Source of the DNA: Polytrichum commune
Lineage: Eukaryota; Streptophyta; Polytrichopsida; Polytrichales; Polytrichaceae
DNA length: 64,000 nucleotides
Reading direction: 5' to 3'
Assembly (NCBI GenBank): GCA_950295325.1
Contig: OX485805.1
Span: forward strand, 57,934,758 to 57,998,757
Below the pieces are notes generated by a model. It did no database searches and had not been told where the DNA came from. It saw only the letters and a program-made list of their open reading frames with translations. The stretch's first letter is position 1, and the number at the start of each line of letters is the position of its first letter. Shown piece after piece: positions 22,992-35,240 of this stretch. Made by a program: the position numbers and the translations under genes.

Positions 22992-24600
22992 CATCCTTTC
23001 AATCTAGTGTGCCAATAATATTTCATTCTTTGCCGCTCTACAGATAGAGCCATTCTTTTGGTACTGGAACCCCCTTAAGAATATCCCACAAATATTTGGA
23101 AAAAGTAAATTCTATAGAAGTGCCCATCGTTGGGAAGATGACTACAGAAATTCTAGCAAAAACAAGTGAATCTAAAAACCTCCTCCCCTCTCTCCCTTCC
23201 ACTTTCCTACGTTATGTTCCCTTGCCCTGCTGTACATTGTGTTCATGTGAGCTCTAATATGTTGCAAGATTATAACTATGTGCTGATCCAAGGAAAATGC
23301 AGCGGCAAGCTTCAGAGGTCTTATATTGTTGTTGTTAAGCTCTTATTGAGTAATTCATGCAATTTTTGAGAGATAGAACACCAAATACGTCACAAAGTTG
23401 AACTCTGCAAATATGTATTTCTTAATATACAGCGGAAACAGGCAATCCCTACCTCTACTAGTGAGTTCTTTCAATGGACTACTCAGCTAGTTAGGCGGAA
23501 AAGCTTACTCACAATTCACGCAAGTGGCTTTTGAGTTGCGTAGATTTAGGTTACTACGAAAAATCAACTACTAAACCTTCCAAAGCACCCAAGACTGACT
23601 AAAGCGACGAAATCAACAACACAATAGATTCAGACTGCATGCCCTTGTGGTCACAATCCAGGAATTCCACTGCGACACGCTGAGTTACAGGAATTTGTCT
23701 CAACTTGTGAGCAACCCCTCGAAGAAAGAAGGAAATACTCTTGAATGTCATCTCCTGGGCAACAATATTCTGTTGTTCAAGAGGCCTCATTAACAAATTG
23801 GCAAATTACAGAAGTTACATTGCAACAAGCTACGCATGACCCTTGAAGAAAATGATTATGTCAAGGAGATATACGTGTACAAGATTTGAGCATCATTTAG
23901 CCGACCTCCTCTTCCTCATCCGCTCTTCCATTTTTGTGAGCTTGTTCAGGAATGGATTAGATACAAAAGCACCTGCTACGTCGATCGCATCACCCAGTCT
24001 GATAGTCGATGTGCACAGCTTCCTCTAGATTACAAGGCAGACAGGTGCGAAAGCGTTGCGATTGCAGAGTCGGAAATCCTAACCCTACTTACTGCTCTAA
24101 CTTGATTCCAACTCCCTTGGAAGAATGTGACACTGAATCCCAAAGCCAGCTTCCTTGAATTCCTTGAAGCATGAATCTGAATAAGTTATGCAGTAGAACA
24201 AATCGAAGGAATTGGTTATAAACCATACCACACTAGCACTAATGTATATTCTTCTCATCAATAAGGAAAGCGCCATTTGATGCCCATTTTTTTATTTTTT
24301 TTAAAAAAAATCCTTTACAATGAACTTAGTTGGGATAGACATATGATGAGAATCACATGTGACAATGTAAACACATGCATCATATATACAAGGCCATAAT
24401 ACACTATATACACGACACTTGCATGTTGATATGGTCGGGGCTAGGTAATACATACTAAAATTTCTAAGCCTGGCAATCATGTGCAAATTGTAATGGTTTT
24501 AGTCATAGCAAAATTCCCATCTTTGTGGTGGGCATGCCTTTGACTTTCACAAAATCTACTTGAAGACAAGGTCTTGTTTGGAAACTCATGAATTCTAGGG
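22992..24600. other. 3' flank of the dehydrogenase gene and gene-poor sequence
   Basis: The 3' UTR is expected just after 22991; an AATAATATTT stretch follows the stop. One candidate minus-strand exon (23893-23998) is listed separately. Otherwise nothing is seen. Confidence 0.5.
23893..23998 (-). CDS. Candidate terminal exon of an unidentified minus-strand gene
   Basis: Read on the minus strand after an acceptor-like CTATCAG, the frame gives LGDAIDVAGAFVSNPFLNKL followed by a Lys/Arg/Glu-rich tail (TKMEERMRKRRSAK) and TGA. The hydrophobic-then-basic-tail shape and the GC content look coding. No family is recognised and no upstream exon is secured, although an open stretch CFKEFKEAGFGIQCHILP occurs about 150 bp upstream. 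Confidence 0.3.
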
Positions 24601-24830
24601 CATACTCTGAGTCAAAAACATAGGGTGTGAACCCTTTGAGTGGTCCACCACTCCGCGGGATCACTTTTAGTTAGAATGTTAGCATTCAAAGTTAGAATTG
24701 ATAGGGAATTTAGGAAAAATTAGTTCATTTAGCATTTAGCCTAGAAGAAGGAAGGTCAAAATGAAACTAAGTAGTGCTACAAGATAGCAAAGTAGAAAAA
24801 ATATGCTAGCTAGTAAAAGCAACTAGCTAA

Positions 24831-24966
24831 GCAAATGTTAGTAGATGCTAGCTAAGCAAATATTAGTAGATGCTAGCTATTAAGCAAATGTTAGTAGATG
24901 CTAGCTAAGCAAATATTAGTAGATGCTAACTATTAAGCAAATGTTAGTAGATGCTAGCTAAGCAAG
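24831..24966 (+). repeat. Minisatellite, about 25-29 bp unit, five copies
   Basis: Repeats of AAGCAAATGTTAGTAGATGC followed by TAGCT, some with an extra ATT before the next unit. The units alternate between AAATGTT and AAATATT variants, which suggests a two-unit higher-order repeat. Confidence 0.9.
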
Positions 24967-25299
24967 TGTTAGTTTATTAGTTAGTGTGAGGCACACAAGA
25001 CTATTGGAGGTGTTTTGCGTAAGAAGACAAAACCGGCTTGAAGACTTTTGAAGAAAATTAGAAAGAGAGCAAGGGGGCTACTTGCCCACTTGCCCTCTTG
25101 CCAACTCGATGGCGAAAAATTAGAAAGATTTCTAGGTTCCCCGTCAGAGCCACCTCGGCGAGAGGGTGGCAACCTCAAACGGGAAAACCCCCAAGCCAAA
25201 ATTTCGGGAAAAGGGTTTGAAAAATGGATCCGGTAGAGGAGGGGTCCAACCCTTTTGTGAGAGGGTTTAAAAACCCCTCCTTCCACCTTGTAGCTCTCT

Positions 25300-25745
25300 C
25301 TCTTTCTCTAGTTTTTGGGCGAAGCCCTGCTTCAATGTAGTTAGAAAAAAATCCTTTAGCATGTATTCTCAATGGCTTAAGACAAGGGCTTGAGAAACTC
25401 CTCTACTCTCTCTTTCTCTAGTTTTTGGGCGAAGCCCTACTTCAATGTAGTTAGGAAAAAATCCTTTAGCATGTATTCTCAATGGCTTAAGACAAGGGCT
25501 TGAGAACCTCCTCTCTCTTTCTTCCTCCAATGCTTGGGCGAAGCCCTGCTTCAATGTAGTTAGGAAAAAATCCTTTAGCATGTATTCTCAATGGCTTAAG
25601 ACAAGGGCTTGAGAAACTCCTCTCTCTCTCTTCCTCTAATGCTTGGGCGAAGCCCTGCTTCAATGTAGTTAGGAAAAAATCCTTTAGCATGCATTCTCAA
25701 TGGCCTAAAAGAAAGGCTTGAGAACCTCCTCTACTCTCTCTCCTA
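25300..25745 (+). repeat. Tandem array of a 109-110 bp unit, four copies
   Basis: The anchor GGGCGAAGCCCTGCTTCAAT starts at about 25317, 25427, 25536 and 25645, a spacing of 109-110 bp. Each unit has a GGGC-GAA-GCCC mini-hairpin, a TAGTTAGGAAAAAATCC block and a CT-rich end. Units differ by a few bases. It probably lies in an old LTR. Confidence 0.92.
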
Positions 25746-26069
25746 GTTAGAATGTGTGTTTATTAACACACCAACAAAATGATTCCTTCTTTTGTAGAGG
25801 TAGGTTGGATGGTAGAATTTTGAGTGGAGGCATTGTAGACCTCATCTGCCAATGCCCTGAAGGCTTAGTTCAGAAGCTAGAAAAAAATACTTATCATTTT
25901 TCTCTTAGAGAAATTTCCTATAGCTATCCATAGCCGTTTCCCATTTGTGATTTGGTTAAGATGACAATTAGTTATGGATTTTCAAAGATGGAGTAGAAAA
26001 AACTGGGTGGTCTTGTGGGTAGCGGCTGCTGGATCAGACCTGCAAGCCCAATAGGAATTTTAATTCCAA

Positions 26070-26560
26070 GAAGTTATATTTTTCCCAAGTAGAACTTTTG
26101 TGTATCTTTCCAAAATGGCTTAGAACATTTTATTTGAGCATGATTTGAATTAGATATGAATTGTGCAAGATGGGACACATAGTTTGAGAACTTTTGGTTG
26201 ACTGCTGCATTACAGAGGATCTGCTGGGTTCACTTCGGCTTACCTTTCTAATCACATATTTTTATCAAATACATATTTTTAATATCTCTCCAGGGTCATA
26301 TAGAACGTTTGATTTGACTAAGATTTGAATTAGATATGAATTGTTGAAGGCGAGATACATAGTTTAAGCCTTCTTGATTGACTGCTATGTTACAAGGAGT
26401 CTGCTGAATTTCTATTAGCTTAACCTGCTGATGTCATAATTTTTCTAGTTAGAACATATTCATAGCTTTCCAACGGTATAAGGAAAGCCTAGACCCAAGT
26501 AGTAAGGAATGTGCTATGAATTTTTGAAGTTAGAAGTTAGATAGGTGGGTTGGAAGGGTC
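26070..26560 (+). repeat. Diverged tandem repeat, about 185-190 bp unit, two full copies and a partial
   Basis: GATTTGAATTAGATATGAATT occurs (as 20-base cores) at about 26142 and 26322, each followed by GACTGCT and CTGCTG. A third, shorter unit starts near 26450 with TAGTTAGAACATATTCATAG. Confidence 0.8.
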
Positions 26561-28330
26561 GGTTGAATCGACCTCACACTTCCAACCCTCATAACTTTTG
26601 CATTTCTTATCCGATTCAAGTAATTTTTAGATCATTGGAAAGATAATTAGGTGCACTAAGTATAAATATTATTCTTAGGATTAAATTACAGTGCAGAATA
26701 AATACTTTATATTTTAATTGTTAACTAAGGTACGCTTATTACCAAATTAGTTACAAAGAAGGAGGCAAGGTCGACACTAGGGAAGTAGAGCAAGGAAGGA
26801 GGTAGCGGCTCGGCCTACATCGAACCCAAATCAACCGAGGAGAATTGAGGTAAATTTACTAACGCTAGCCTTCCATTTAGGGTTGGAGGGAGCGCGGCTA
26901 AGATACGCATCTATAAACCCACTCACCTATCTCGTAAGGTCAAGTGGCTTGACCACTTGACCGCCAAGGGAATACCCAACTCCATTGTTTTCGGGGCCCT
27001 TGGTATGTTTTGTGGTAGTAGCTTCATTTATTAGCAAGTTTCGTGTGTGGTAAGTCGGATTAATCACCAACACGACCACTTTGAATGTTGTTGGTGGAAA
27101 GGTGGGGTTAATAACCCGCGAATCCACTATTATGTTGTTGGCCCCATAGATTGGGAGTAATGGCCCCAATTTATGAAGATTGCGCAACAGGTTGAACCTA
27201 CAGGTTGCCCGTCACCATGATCCCATTGAGTTGCATTTCGTGGTCTATCCAGTGTAAACACATTTAACAATCAAAACATACAAAATAAATCGTGAACCCT
27301 TGTTGGCAAGAGACCCGAATCGGAACTTAATTTGGTAGAGTGATACCACCCTTCAAACCATTGATGTTCGAATGGGTTTGAGATGTCACTCAACCTTCAA
27401 AGGACCTGCACGAGGCCTTAGAAGGTTCCGAGGTAAGAGGTGCACCAACCAGGTAAGGGGTGATGCCTAATATGTGAATGTAGTGAAGTAGGAGGTGCAA
27501 ACGAAAGTAAGTAATTAAGAAGGAATTTGTGTGAAGGGTGGGACTTAGGCCAAGTTCTCCCGCTTAGAAAACTAAATAGAACTAAGTAAAGAAATAGGAA
27601 GAATTAAATGGTCCATCAAATTGTCGTTATTCCGTTCATTGAGCTAGGGTGGTATGAGTCACACCCGGTTGGTGTGTATCAGAACCATCCTAATTCACAA
27701 ATTACGATTGCCTTGGTTTCAAGGCTGGTGCGTCTGCGCGTATAATAGGTTGTAGGTTAAGGCTAGAACTAGATATAAAATTGGTTAGTGGAGTTTAGAG
27801 CCATACTAGTAAAAAACTAAGGCCCAACCTCCGGAGGTATTACGACGCATATTTAATCTCCCTTAAAAATCTAACTACTCACGTTATACACCTACCATCC
27901 GGGTTCGGCTTGGGCGCCTGCAAGTGCAGGCCACCTTCACCGAAGGGCTTGTGTGATACTTTTAGGCTCCCTCGAAAGGGGGTGGCCCAAAAGTACCACA
28001 TAGGGACTTACTCGGGAAGCATGGAAATTCCAAGATGGGTGCTTTGGGAACAAGAATGCACTTCACCATTGCCACCAATGGCAATAGACAATTCCCACCA
28101 CTTCAAAGGAAGCTTATTTGCCAAATCCAAATTGTGGATGCTTTCCACATGCCCTCGTAAAGAAATATATAACATTTCAACAAAATATTAGTAAATTTAT
28201 TATAGAAAAGCGACAAATATTTTTCAATGTCAAATGCATTTTGCTAAGTGTGACCACAAGATTGGTTGAAGAACAAACCATTGCCCACTCATGCGCAAAC
28301 CTAGCTGAACTAATTGCATAGTGACCTAAA

Positions 28331-28930
28331 TTCCTCATGCCACATATGAAGGCTAGGGGCCAAATTTATATACTCAGTGTGTATTGGCTTAGAGATTTTC
28401 ACATGGAACTATTGCAAATAAAATGGGGTCAAAATCACCTTATTTAAAGAGTGAAACAACCACTTACTGCAAAATGAGGTCAAACACTTAATAGGGGTTC
28501 ATGAATTATCAATTTAGTATCAACTGTCCAATGTCCAAATTTACCCTCCTAGTGTCATGTTTCTCCCACATTTTATTTTTTCTTTGCTTCCTGGCCCAGA
28601 AGGTTGTCATTTGGTTGTTGGCAAATAAGTTTAAGTCTCAAGTCAAGGATGAAAAACCATGAATGTTTTCTTTCTTCTTCTTTTTCTTTCTTTCTTTATT
28701 TTTTTCCTAACTTGGAGCGGACAATATATCTTAAGGAATTATTCTATATACAATGGAGAAGGTGGTGGGGGGGGATTGATTAGGGTAGGCTAGGTAGACT
28801 CCCATTAGACTAGGGGTGGGGCTAGGTAAGGGTTGGGTAGTTCTCATTTTTGTATTTGGAAAGGGAAATGGTGGTATAAAATAGGGGGGAAAAAAGAAGT
28901 TCAAACCGCTTTTTGAAGCGATACTAATAT
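28331..28930. other. No gene; G-rich intergenic stretch
   Basis: Between about 28755 and 28895 the plus strand has many G runs (GGTGGTGGGGGGGGATTG and others) that could form G-quadruplexes. Nothing else is seen. Confidence 0.5.
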
Positions 28931-29154
28931 GTGCAATTAGGTTGTCCCACGCTAACTTATTGACATTTCACATTATTTTAAATATTCATTACAATAGTAT
29001 CAAACTACAAGATTTATTGTGGATTTCTTTTCTTTTTTCAATGCATAAACCTATACAAATTACCTTTAAGAATTTGTATGTATATTTTTGTACTTTGATT
29101 TTGATCCAACTCGTGCACGTAGGAAACCAATTTGCAAAGGCAACCTAATTGCAC
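28931..29154. mobile_element. Family M5 miniature element with GTGCAATTAGGTTG ends
   Basis: 224 bp between GTGCAATTAGGTTGTC and its inverted partner GGCAACCTAATTGCAC (15 of 16 matching). A related, diverged copy runs on the opposite strand at about 41255-41400, shown by the parallel translations SHANLLTFHIILNI and SHVNLLTLHNMLNI-like strings. Non-coding. Confidence 0.75.
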
Positions 29155-31332
29155 GTTTCAATGTACCCTTCTTCTACGATTCATAGTCTATGTCCATGGG
29201 TGCTACGGGTCAGGACCACACGGGTCCAAGCTAGTGGTACTGATACATTAGCCTAGGGAGTACACTCTTCTAAATGACATGTGTGGGTCACTATGAAATA
29301 AGACCCTCAATGCAAAACTAAATTATAGGGAAGAACAAAGGTGTAAGTTTTAAAGATATGCTTTAAAATGTAATAGCTTATTTATACTAAGGTTTTCATA
29401 TTAATTTGATGATTTCCTCAAGTACATACACAATTTGATATAAATCATGTACAACAAATAGATTTAATGATATACATATTCCACTTTCACTTTCTAATGA
29501 GGAAATCATTTATTGCAAACTCTTTCATCCATGAGATATAACTCAAAATAATATGACTCTACAACAAATTTTGTCATAATTTGAAACTTGGGCAATGACC
29601 AATGAACTCAAATAAAATAACGTGAGGTAAAAACAACAATATACAAAATATGAGGCATTAAAGTACATAGTATACATAAGGGGAAGGATTTGCTTATCTC
29701 TAGGGTACAAGAATGAAAGGCTATTGAGGTTTTAAAAAGTGGAGGTAATGTACAAAAGAAGGTCCTAAAGTTAAGAGGGGGGAAAATTTTAAAAATAAAA
29801 ATAAAAATAGTAGATGTGCTTACCTTACAACTAATTATGTGATAAAAAGTCTAGATGCTATCATTCCCCTAACTTTAATGATGTATGTTGCAGGGTCAAA
29901 TCAACAAGAGCTACAACCTATGGATGGAAAATTCATGTTAATAACTTTCTCATTGAAAAGTGAAAAGGGATTACAATTGACCTTGTAATGTCTTTCAAAA
30001 TTTAACTTTTTTTTGTAAATAAAATGTCTTGGGTACCATCAGTATGTGTGCCTTTGTTGGTTTGGTTTGGTTTCTTTTCTATAATTCTCTCATACATAGG
30101 GGATTTTATATCATAGTCCTCCCCTCTTTTGCAAATGCATCAGGTTGTGTGATGATTTAGGAATAAGAATTCATCAAATACAACATTGGTTTTTTTTTTA
30201 AATATATTCTTAATGAATCATGATATTGGTTAGTGAAGAGAGCATTTACAAGCACAGGTCTTGAAACACCACGTTTTTAGTTCCATCGGCGAGTCTTTGA
30301 AGCCCGATTCGCTATTTACGAGGTTTTTATTTGTGATTTCTTATCTTGCATGAGTGCATGAATTCTTGTACACGTCCACATCAACCCCACACACACCATA
30401 TATTCATCTCAAATATAAAAAGTTTACATTTCAAAAAGCAAACGGCAATTCGCTCTCTTGTTGGTCCACCTTTCATTGTGCACGTGTACACTATGAATCC
30501 ACCTCCCCACTTATCATCAACCGAGTCTACGTATCAAGCCTCTCACATTTGCCACATCTTTGGCATTGACAATTTGCATATGAAATGATTGATCACCCTT
30601 ATATTGAATCATAATAATTTAATTCAAGCTCCAAGGCTCATACGGTAGGTCCCAATATAGCAATTTATTGTGAAGGCTCACATCTTTTTCATTAGGTATT
30701 TAGAAGCTAAGATTCAATGATACAACTACCTATATATGGAACCATCAAAAGCATTGAATCCAAACATCAAAATTATATAGAATTCAACATTGGATTAGGC
30801 ACCCAACATGGATGGATGTCGACCATATTGTGTGGTACTTTCAAGTCTCCAAATATGATTCCCTTGTGGGATTGCCTAGAATTAATAGAGCCAATATGAC
30901 AATGATGTAATATGATTTCATTTTTATAATTGTATATTTGTACAAGACATGCTTTACGGAAAACTTTGAAAGTTTCATAGTGTTCTAGTCAGTGGCTTAT
31001 ATTGACATTTATTAAGCAACCAAATGATGGTCTCTTTGCAAAGAAAAGAGGATTGGAAATAAGAATTATGATAAATTATATGGTTGATTGTTGAAAATTT
31101 TATAGTTTATAGCTTTAGTGCTTTCTGTACATGATGAATCTTCAAATTAAAGGGAGTATTATGCGCACATGAAACCTGGTCTCATGGAAGGCACCCAAGG
31201 AATTGAGTAATGTTATGCTAATATATGATATGTAGTAGGATGGGAATTTTAAATCATTATACATTTTTACCAATCAACTCGAGATATGATAGAGAACCTA
31301 AAAAGGTGCTGATAATGCCAAGCTTGAGTTCA
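29155..31332. other. No gene seen
   Basis: AT-rich sequence with short chance frames only (for example overlapping ones at 30346-30588). No terminal repeats or conserved domains noticed. Confidence 0.5.
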
Positions 31333-31690
31333 ATAATGTAAGTGGACCTTAAATGGAAACTTTTAGTTGTACACCCACTCCTCCAAGTATGAAAAACATG
31401 CAACTAACTTGGTGCAATATCATTGCCAATTTTGAACCATGCTTGTAGTTATTTGCATCAAAATCTTTAGAAATTGCATGATTATCTTATTCATTATTAT
31501 AGTGAAGATTCTCGAGCTCATTTAAATGGCATACAAGGACCCCTCCAACTGTGTTGACTTTTGGACCTAGAATGCTTAACAAATCATGAACACATGTTCC
31601 GATCTCTTTTAAACACATTTTTTTGGGTGTTTGTGACTGGATCCACACCTAACTACACACCGCTCAAATATAGTTGTCCAATTCAAAAAT
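31333..31690 (-). mobile_element. Family M1 miniature element, copy C
   Basis: Read on the minus strand it follows copies A and B: TTTGAGCGGTGTGTAGTTAG, GGTGTGGATCC, AAAAGAGATCGG, TTCTAGGTCC, AATGAATAAGATAATC, ending GGTCCACTTACATTATT. More diverged in the middle than A and B. Confidence 0.75.
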
Positions 31691-33480
31691 GTGGCGATGA
31701 AAGTCCACACACCTTATGTGGGTTTAATTCACATTCAGTCTCAATATGTTCCGAACTAAGATCAATTTTTTTTATAAAACTCAATTCTTTTCCATTCAAA
31801 TTAAAATTGATCTCTTATTTTGGAATAAAGAGATGGAAAACTTGGGGAAAATTTATTATCTTCAATTTTTTTGATTCCCCTATAAATATGCTCATCAATT
31901 CTTGATATGTTGATAACTAAAAAACATAAGAAAAAAAACACACACACTTTCCATGTGGACTGGTGGGGGAGGGAGGGAGATATGTTATTTTATGAGTAGG
32001 CTCATGAAGCTTGGGTTGGTTATCCATGGCCCTAGACACCCCCCCCCCACCTCCACAACCAATTTTTTTTTGGTTTTGTTTTATGTGTGTGTGTGTGTTT
32101 CTTTTCCTTTGCATTTTATTTATTTATTTTGTGCAAGGATATTTATTAAAGCAATTTGGGTAGCCCACAAATAAATTTGGTTGCCATGAAATTCTTAAGG
32201 ATATAAAACTTCAATATTTTCTAAGATAGCTCACTTGATATCATTTTGATATGAGGGTGAAAAAACATCTCTCTCTCTCTCTCTCTCTCTTTACATATAC
32301 GGTAATTTGGCTTAATATATATAATGTTAATAAAAGAAAATATATAGTATTCGGAAATTAAAGTAAAATCATGCATTTTAATATTGTTTGAATCCATGAA
32401 ATACTCTTTCAAAGCCACATGTATGAACTCATAAGGAGCATGGACTCATACCATGGTATATACACATACCATTCTATGATAACATAGTGCAGGAAAAGAT
32501 GTAAAACACTAGATTGTTAGCCATAAGGTCTTACGTTTATGCAACAACTACCTAGGATTGGTTTAATAGAAGGATGAGGGATGACAAGGTAATGGCCATA
32601 CCTACTTACCATTTCATCGGGACATGAGAGAAATACAAGCCCATGCCCTAAAAGCATCCAATCCTTAGGCCGATAAGGCATTTCTATTTTGACACATCTA
32701 ATCTCAGACGTCTACTCTAACCACAAACATCTAATAAAAAAGATTAGGGTTACGGTGAGCCCTTAACCCTCACCTAAGATAAGTAATTATGAATGATATC
32801 CATCCTCATGTGACATTGATGTAAATGTTCTCTAAATTTCAATTGGACCCACATAGACATGTGCAGCGGTGTAGGGCTCTAGGTTAGAAACACACGTATC
32901 ATGACTTTCAAAGTGCGGAGAGTTTACTCCAAGAGGAAAATGTTGCTACCGAAACTTACCATACAATTATAGTATCCTAGCCTATGACCAAGATCTACAC
33001 GTTGTTAAATTAGCACAATGACCTCTTCTATGGTAATCAACAAATTTTAAATTCTTACACAAGGTAAAATGAACTATTATTCTATTTCAATTTTTTCAAA
33101 TTTTCAAAAATAATTTTGAATAACATACAAAATTTATAAAAATGCTCCCTAGATGTCTTGTGTAAATCTAAGGATGGTTGATGTCAATGTCAATACAACT
33201 TATGAGCATTCTTTAATTGTCCATGAACAAGTAAGAGGTTGTACAAAACCCAACGTTAGTAAGCCCAACATGGAGTTTGACTTGTGAAAACATAAATTTT
33301 GGGAGACAACAATACCACTATATCGATGTGAATAAACAAATAGAATGGGACAATAATATCATTGATATCTTCCAATAAAGCATGTACAAAATGATAATGT
33401 ATAGTAAAAAAATTGATTAAAACGAAACTCATCTCAACCGTTTGAATGCTATTTGCTTTGACCACGTTATTAATACACGT
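31691..33480. other. No gene; simple repeats
   Basis: Contains a C run at about 32040, a (GT)n run at about 32083-32098 and a (CT)n microsatellite at about 32268-32292. No other structure noticed. Confidence 0.6.
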
Positions 33481-33924
33481 TTCAGATTAATAAACAATGT
33501 GAAAGAATGTGCCTTGAACCGAGACCTAGTCCCTCCTTCCTTTGAGATTTTGAGAAATGAGATCTTGAAGGTCTTTAAGATTTGAGATCTTTGACGATCT
33601 TGGAGGTTTGTTTGATTCTTGCAAGAGTGTTAGGGTTGTTGATTCCTAAAAGAAGTTGGACTCAGATCGTTTTGTGTGGAGGGTGAGGCCGTGCGGAATT
33701 GCTGATGTGGTGAAAAGATCTCCGGGTTGGTTTTTAATCTTGAAGATTGAGTTGGGTTGGTGCTTTGTGTGGGTGGCCTTTGAATCGGACAGGAATCTTT
33801 GATAGCCATGACCCGTGGGCTAAGGTTTGTTGGTTTTCTTGGAATTAGAGTTTTCTCGGTGATTGGGAGCTCTGGAGCTCAATTGTTGGGTATGTGACTG
33901 CATCCCAAAGTGACCTCTCATCAA

Positions 33925-34420
33925 ATGCAATCGCCCTTGAACGTCCTTCCTTCTCATTGCCTTCCAATTTGCAAAGAATCATAAAGTTGTGACTTTTTCT
34001 TAGATACCTGCAACAAGAACTGGCCCACTTTTTTGATGCAAATTGCAAAGAAGACTCGAAAGTCGAATCCCTCCTGTTGTTTCTGTTTTGTATGTATGCA
34101 TCATTGATTTGGTCATCATGCATGGTGTGCAGTATGTGTTTGTACTGCTTGCACGTTATGGTCTAGATCGTAGCAAATCGCAATAGGAACCAGATTTCAC
34201 TCCAATTTTTTAAACCCTAAACCTTTGGGCTCGTGGATTTCTATACATTCTGGTCAGGTTTTGCATTCAATTCAATCCCAACTTTATATGTCATGAACAA
34301 TACCTGACCTCCCCTCGACTGGAATCGTCCTTGAGCGTGGTTCATTTTCGTTTGCCTTCCAATTTACAAAGCATCAAAAAGGCGTGTCTTTCTTTAAGAA
34401 TACCTGCAATAATATCTGGC
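33925..34420 (+). repeat. Direct repeat of about 100 bp, two copies about 393 bp apart
   Basis: 33925-34028 and 34318-34420 share TTGCCTTCCAATTT-CAAAG, then ATACCTGCAA and CTGGCC, with scattered changes. A diverged local duplication upstream of the exon at 34752. Confidence 0.75.
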
Positions 34421-34751
34421 CGAGGTCGTAGACATTCCAAATTATAACCTGTGTTGCAGTTCCTGATACTGGCCTACTCCCAAGGACATGCAATGCTCGA
34501 GTCCAGATAATTTTGTAAAATCTGCTGTTTATTCGAAGATAACGCTGCTCAGATTCTTATGCTCTCAACTCATTTCTGTGCAATGGCAGGCCAAAAATTT
34601 TCAACGTGTGCAAGTTTGCTTTTATAGCAAGTTAACATCTCAGTAGCCGCAAGCCATTACTTACGACGTCAAATCACTTCGATACTTACAAGATTTTTCC
34701 TTCCTGGTCATGTGAACTGAAATCACAACTCTTTTCTCTCTGTACGTGCAG

Positions 34752-34958
34752 GCTGAATCTGCGAAGAAGCTCAAATTCGACCACGGCCTGGTGGGTGAAG
34801 GAGTAGTTGAACTCGGTGAGCTGGCTGCACAAGCCTTTCAAGACAAGGTTCTTCAAACTGCAGGCCTCGCTACGTTCGCTCACCGACTAGGTGCTTCGAG
34901 CTACACACAAGAAGAAGACCTGAAGAGCGACGACGATGAGCAACTGCGAGATTCGTGA
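34752..34958 (+). CDS. Candidate last exon of an unidentified host gene
   Basis: After an acceptor GTACGTGCAG the frame reads AESAKKLKFDHGLVGEGVVE and continues through LGELAAQAFQDKVLQTAG and FAHRLGASSYTQEEDL to an acidic end (KSDDDEQLRDS) and TGA. The segment is much more GC-rich than its surroundings, has balanced composition and helix-forming patterns, so it is very likely coding. I do not recognise the family. The upstream exons should lie between 33.5 and 34.7 kb but were not assembled. Confidence 0.5.
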   Translation, partial: AESAKKLKFDHGLVGEGVVELGELAAQAFQDKVLQTAGLATFAHRLGASSYTQEEDLKSDDDEQLRDS

Positions 34959-35094
34959 TCTCACATTCCGACAGATCCAGTACGCAGTAGTGCACACTGG
35001 GGTTGAGAACAATGAATGGGGAGAACCGACATTAATGAATGAGTTACAGATGAGCCGGTTGAGTTTGAGAAATAACCGGTTGAAGTTCAACACT

Positions 35095-35240
35095 TCCGGA
35101 AAATCACCGCTCAATTCTAGAGGAATCTATGAATATACTTCAAATTAATACAGAAAAACCGAAAGATCCCAACATGTAACCGGTTGGACTTGGAAACACT
35201 AGGATTTTGACCGATTATGTCCAAAAATCTCCCCGGAACC
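35095..35240 (+). repeat. CCGGTT-rich dispersed repeat, copy 1
   Basis: GAGGAATCTATGAATATACTT, AAACCGAAAGATC, CATGTAACCGGTTGGACTTG and CCGATTATGTCCAAAAATCTCC-type blocks occur here in this order. The same blocks are found inverted in two copies at 43490-43780. Several AACCGGTT motifs lie just upstream. Confidence 0.75.

Larger units (their letters stand above)
24600..28330. other. Degenerate retroelement-like region, rich in tandem repeats
   Basis: Contains three tandem arrays (listed separately). A stretch near 26580-26660 (ATAACTTTTGCATTTC, then a weak repeat with ATCATTGGAAAG) is of the kind found in long plant gypsy LTRs. A later GC-richer stretch has a sentence like AGGGAGCGCGGC that also occurs in the leader of the gypsy element at 46268. 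No gag or pol domain survives. My reading is an old, decayed LTR/leader; the ends are not defined. Confidence 0.4.

Noticed and set aside
25175-25690. Repeated minus-strand ORFs with an AKGFF motif
   Set aside because: Produced by the 109-110 bp tandem array whose length is not a multiple of three; no independent coding evidence.
25300-25745. Possible CRISPR-like array
   Set aside because: Units are contiguous and similar throughout with no unique spacers, and the context is eukaryotic.
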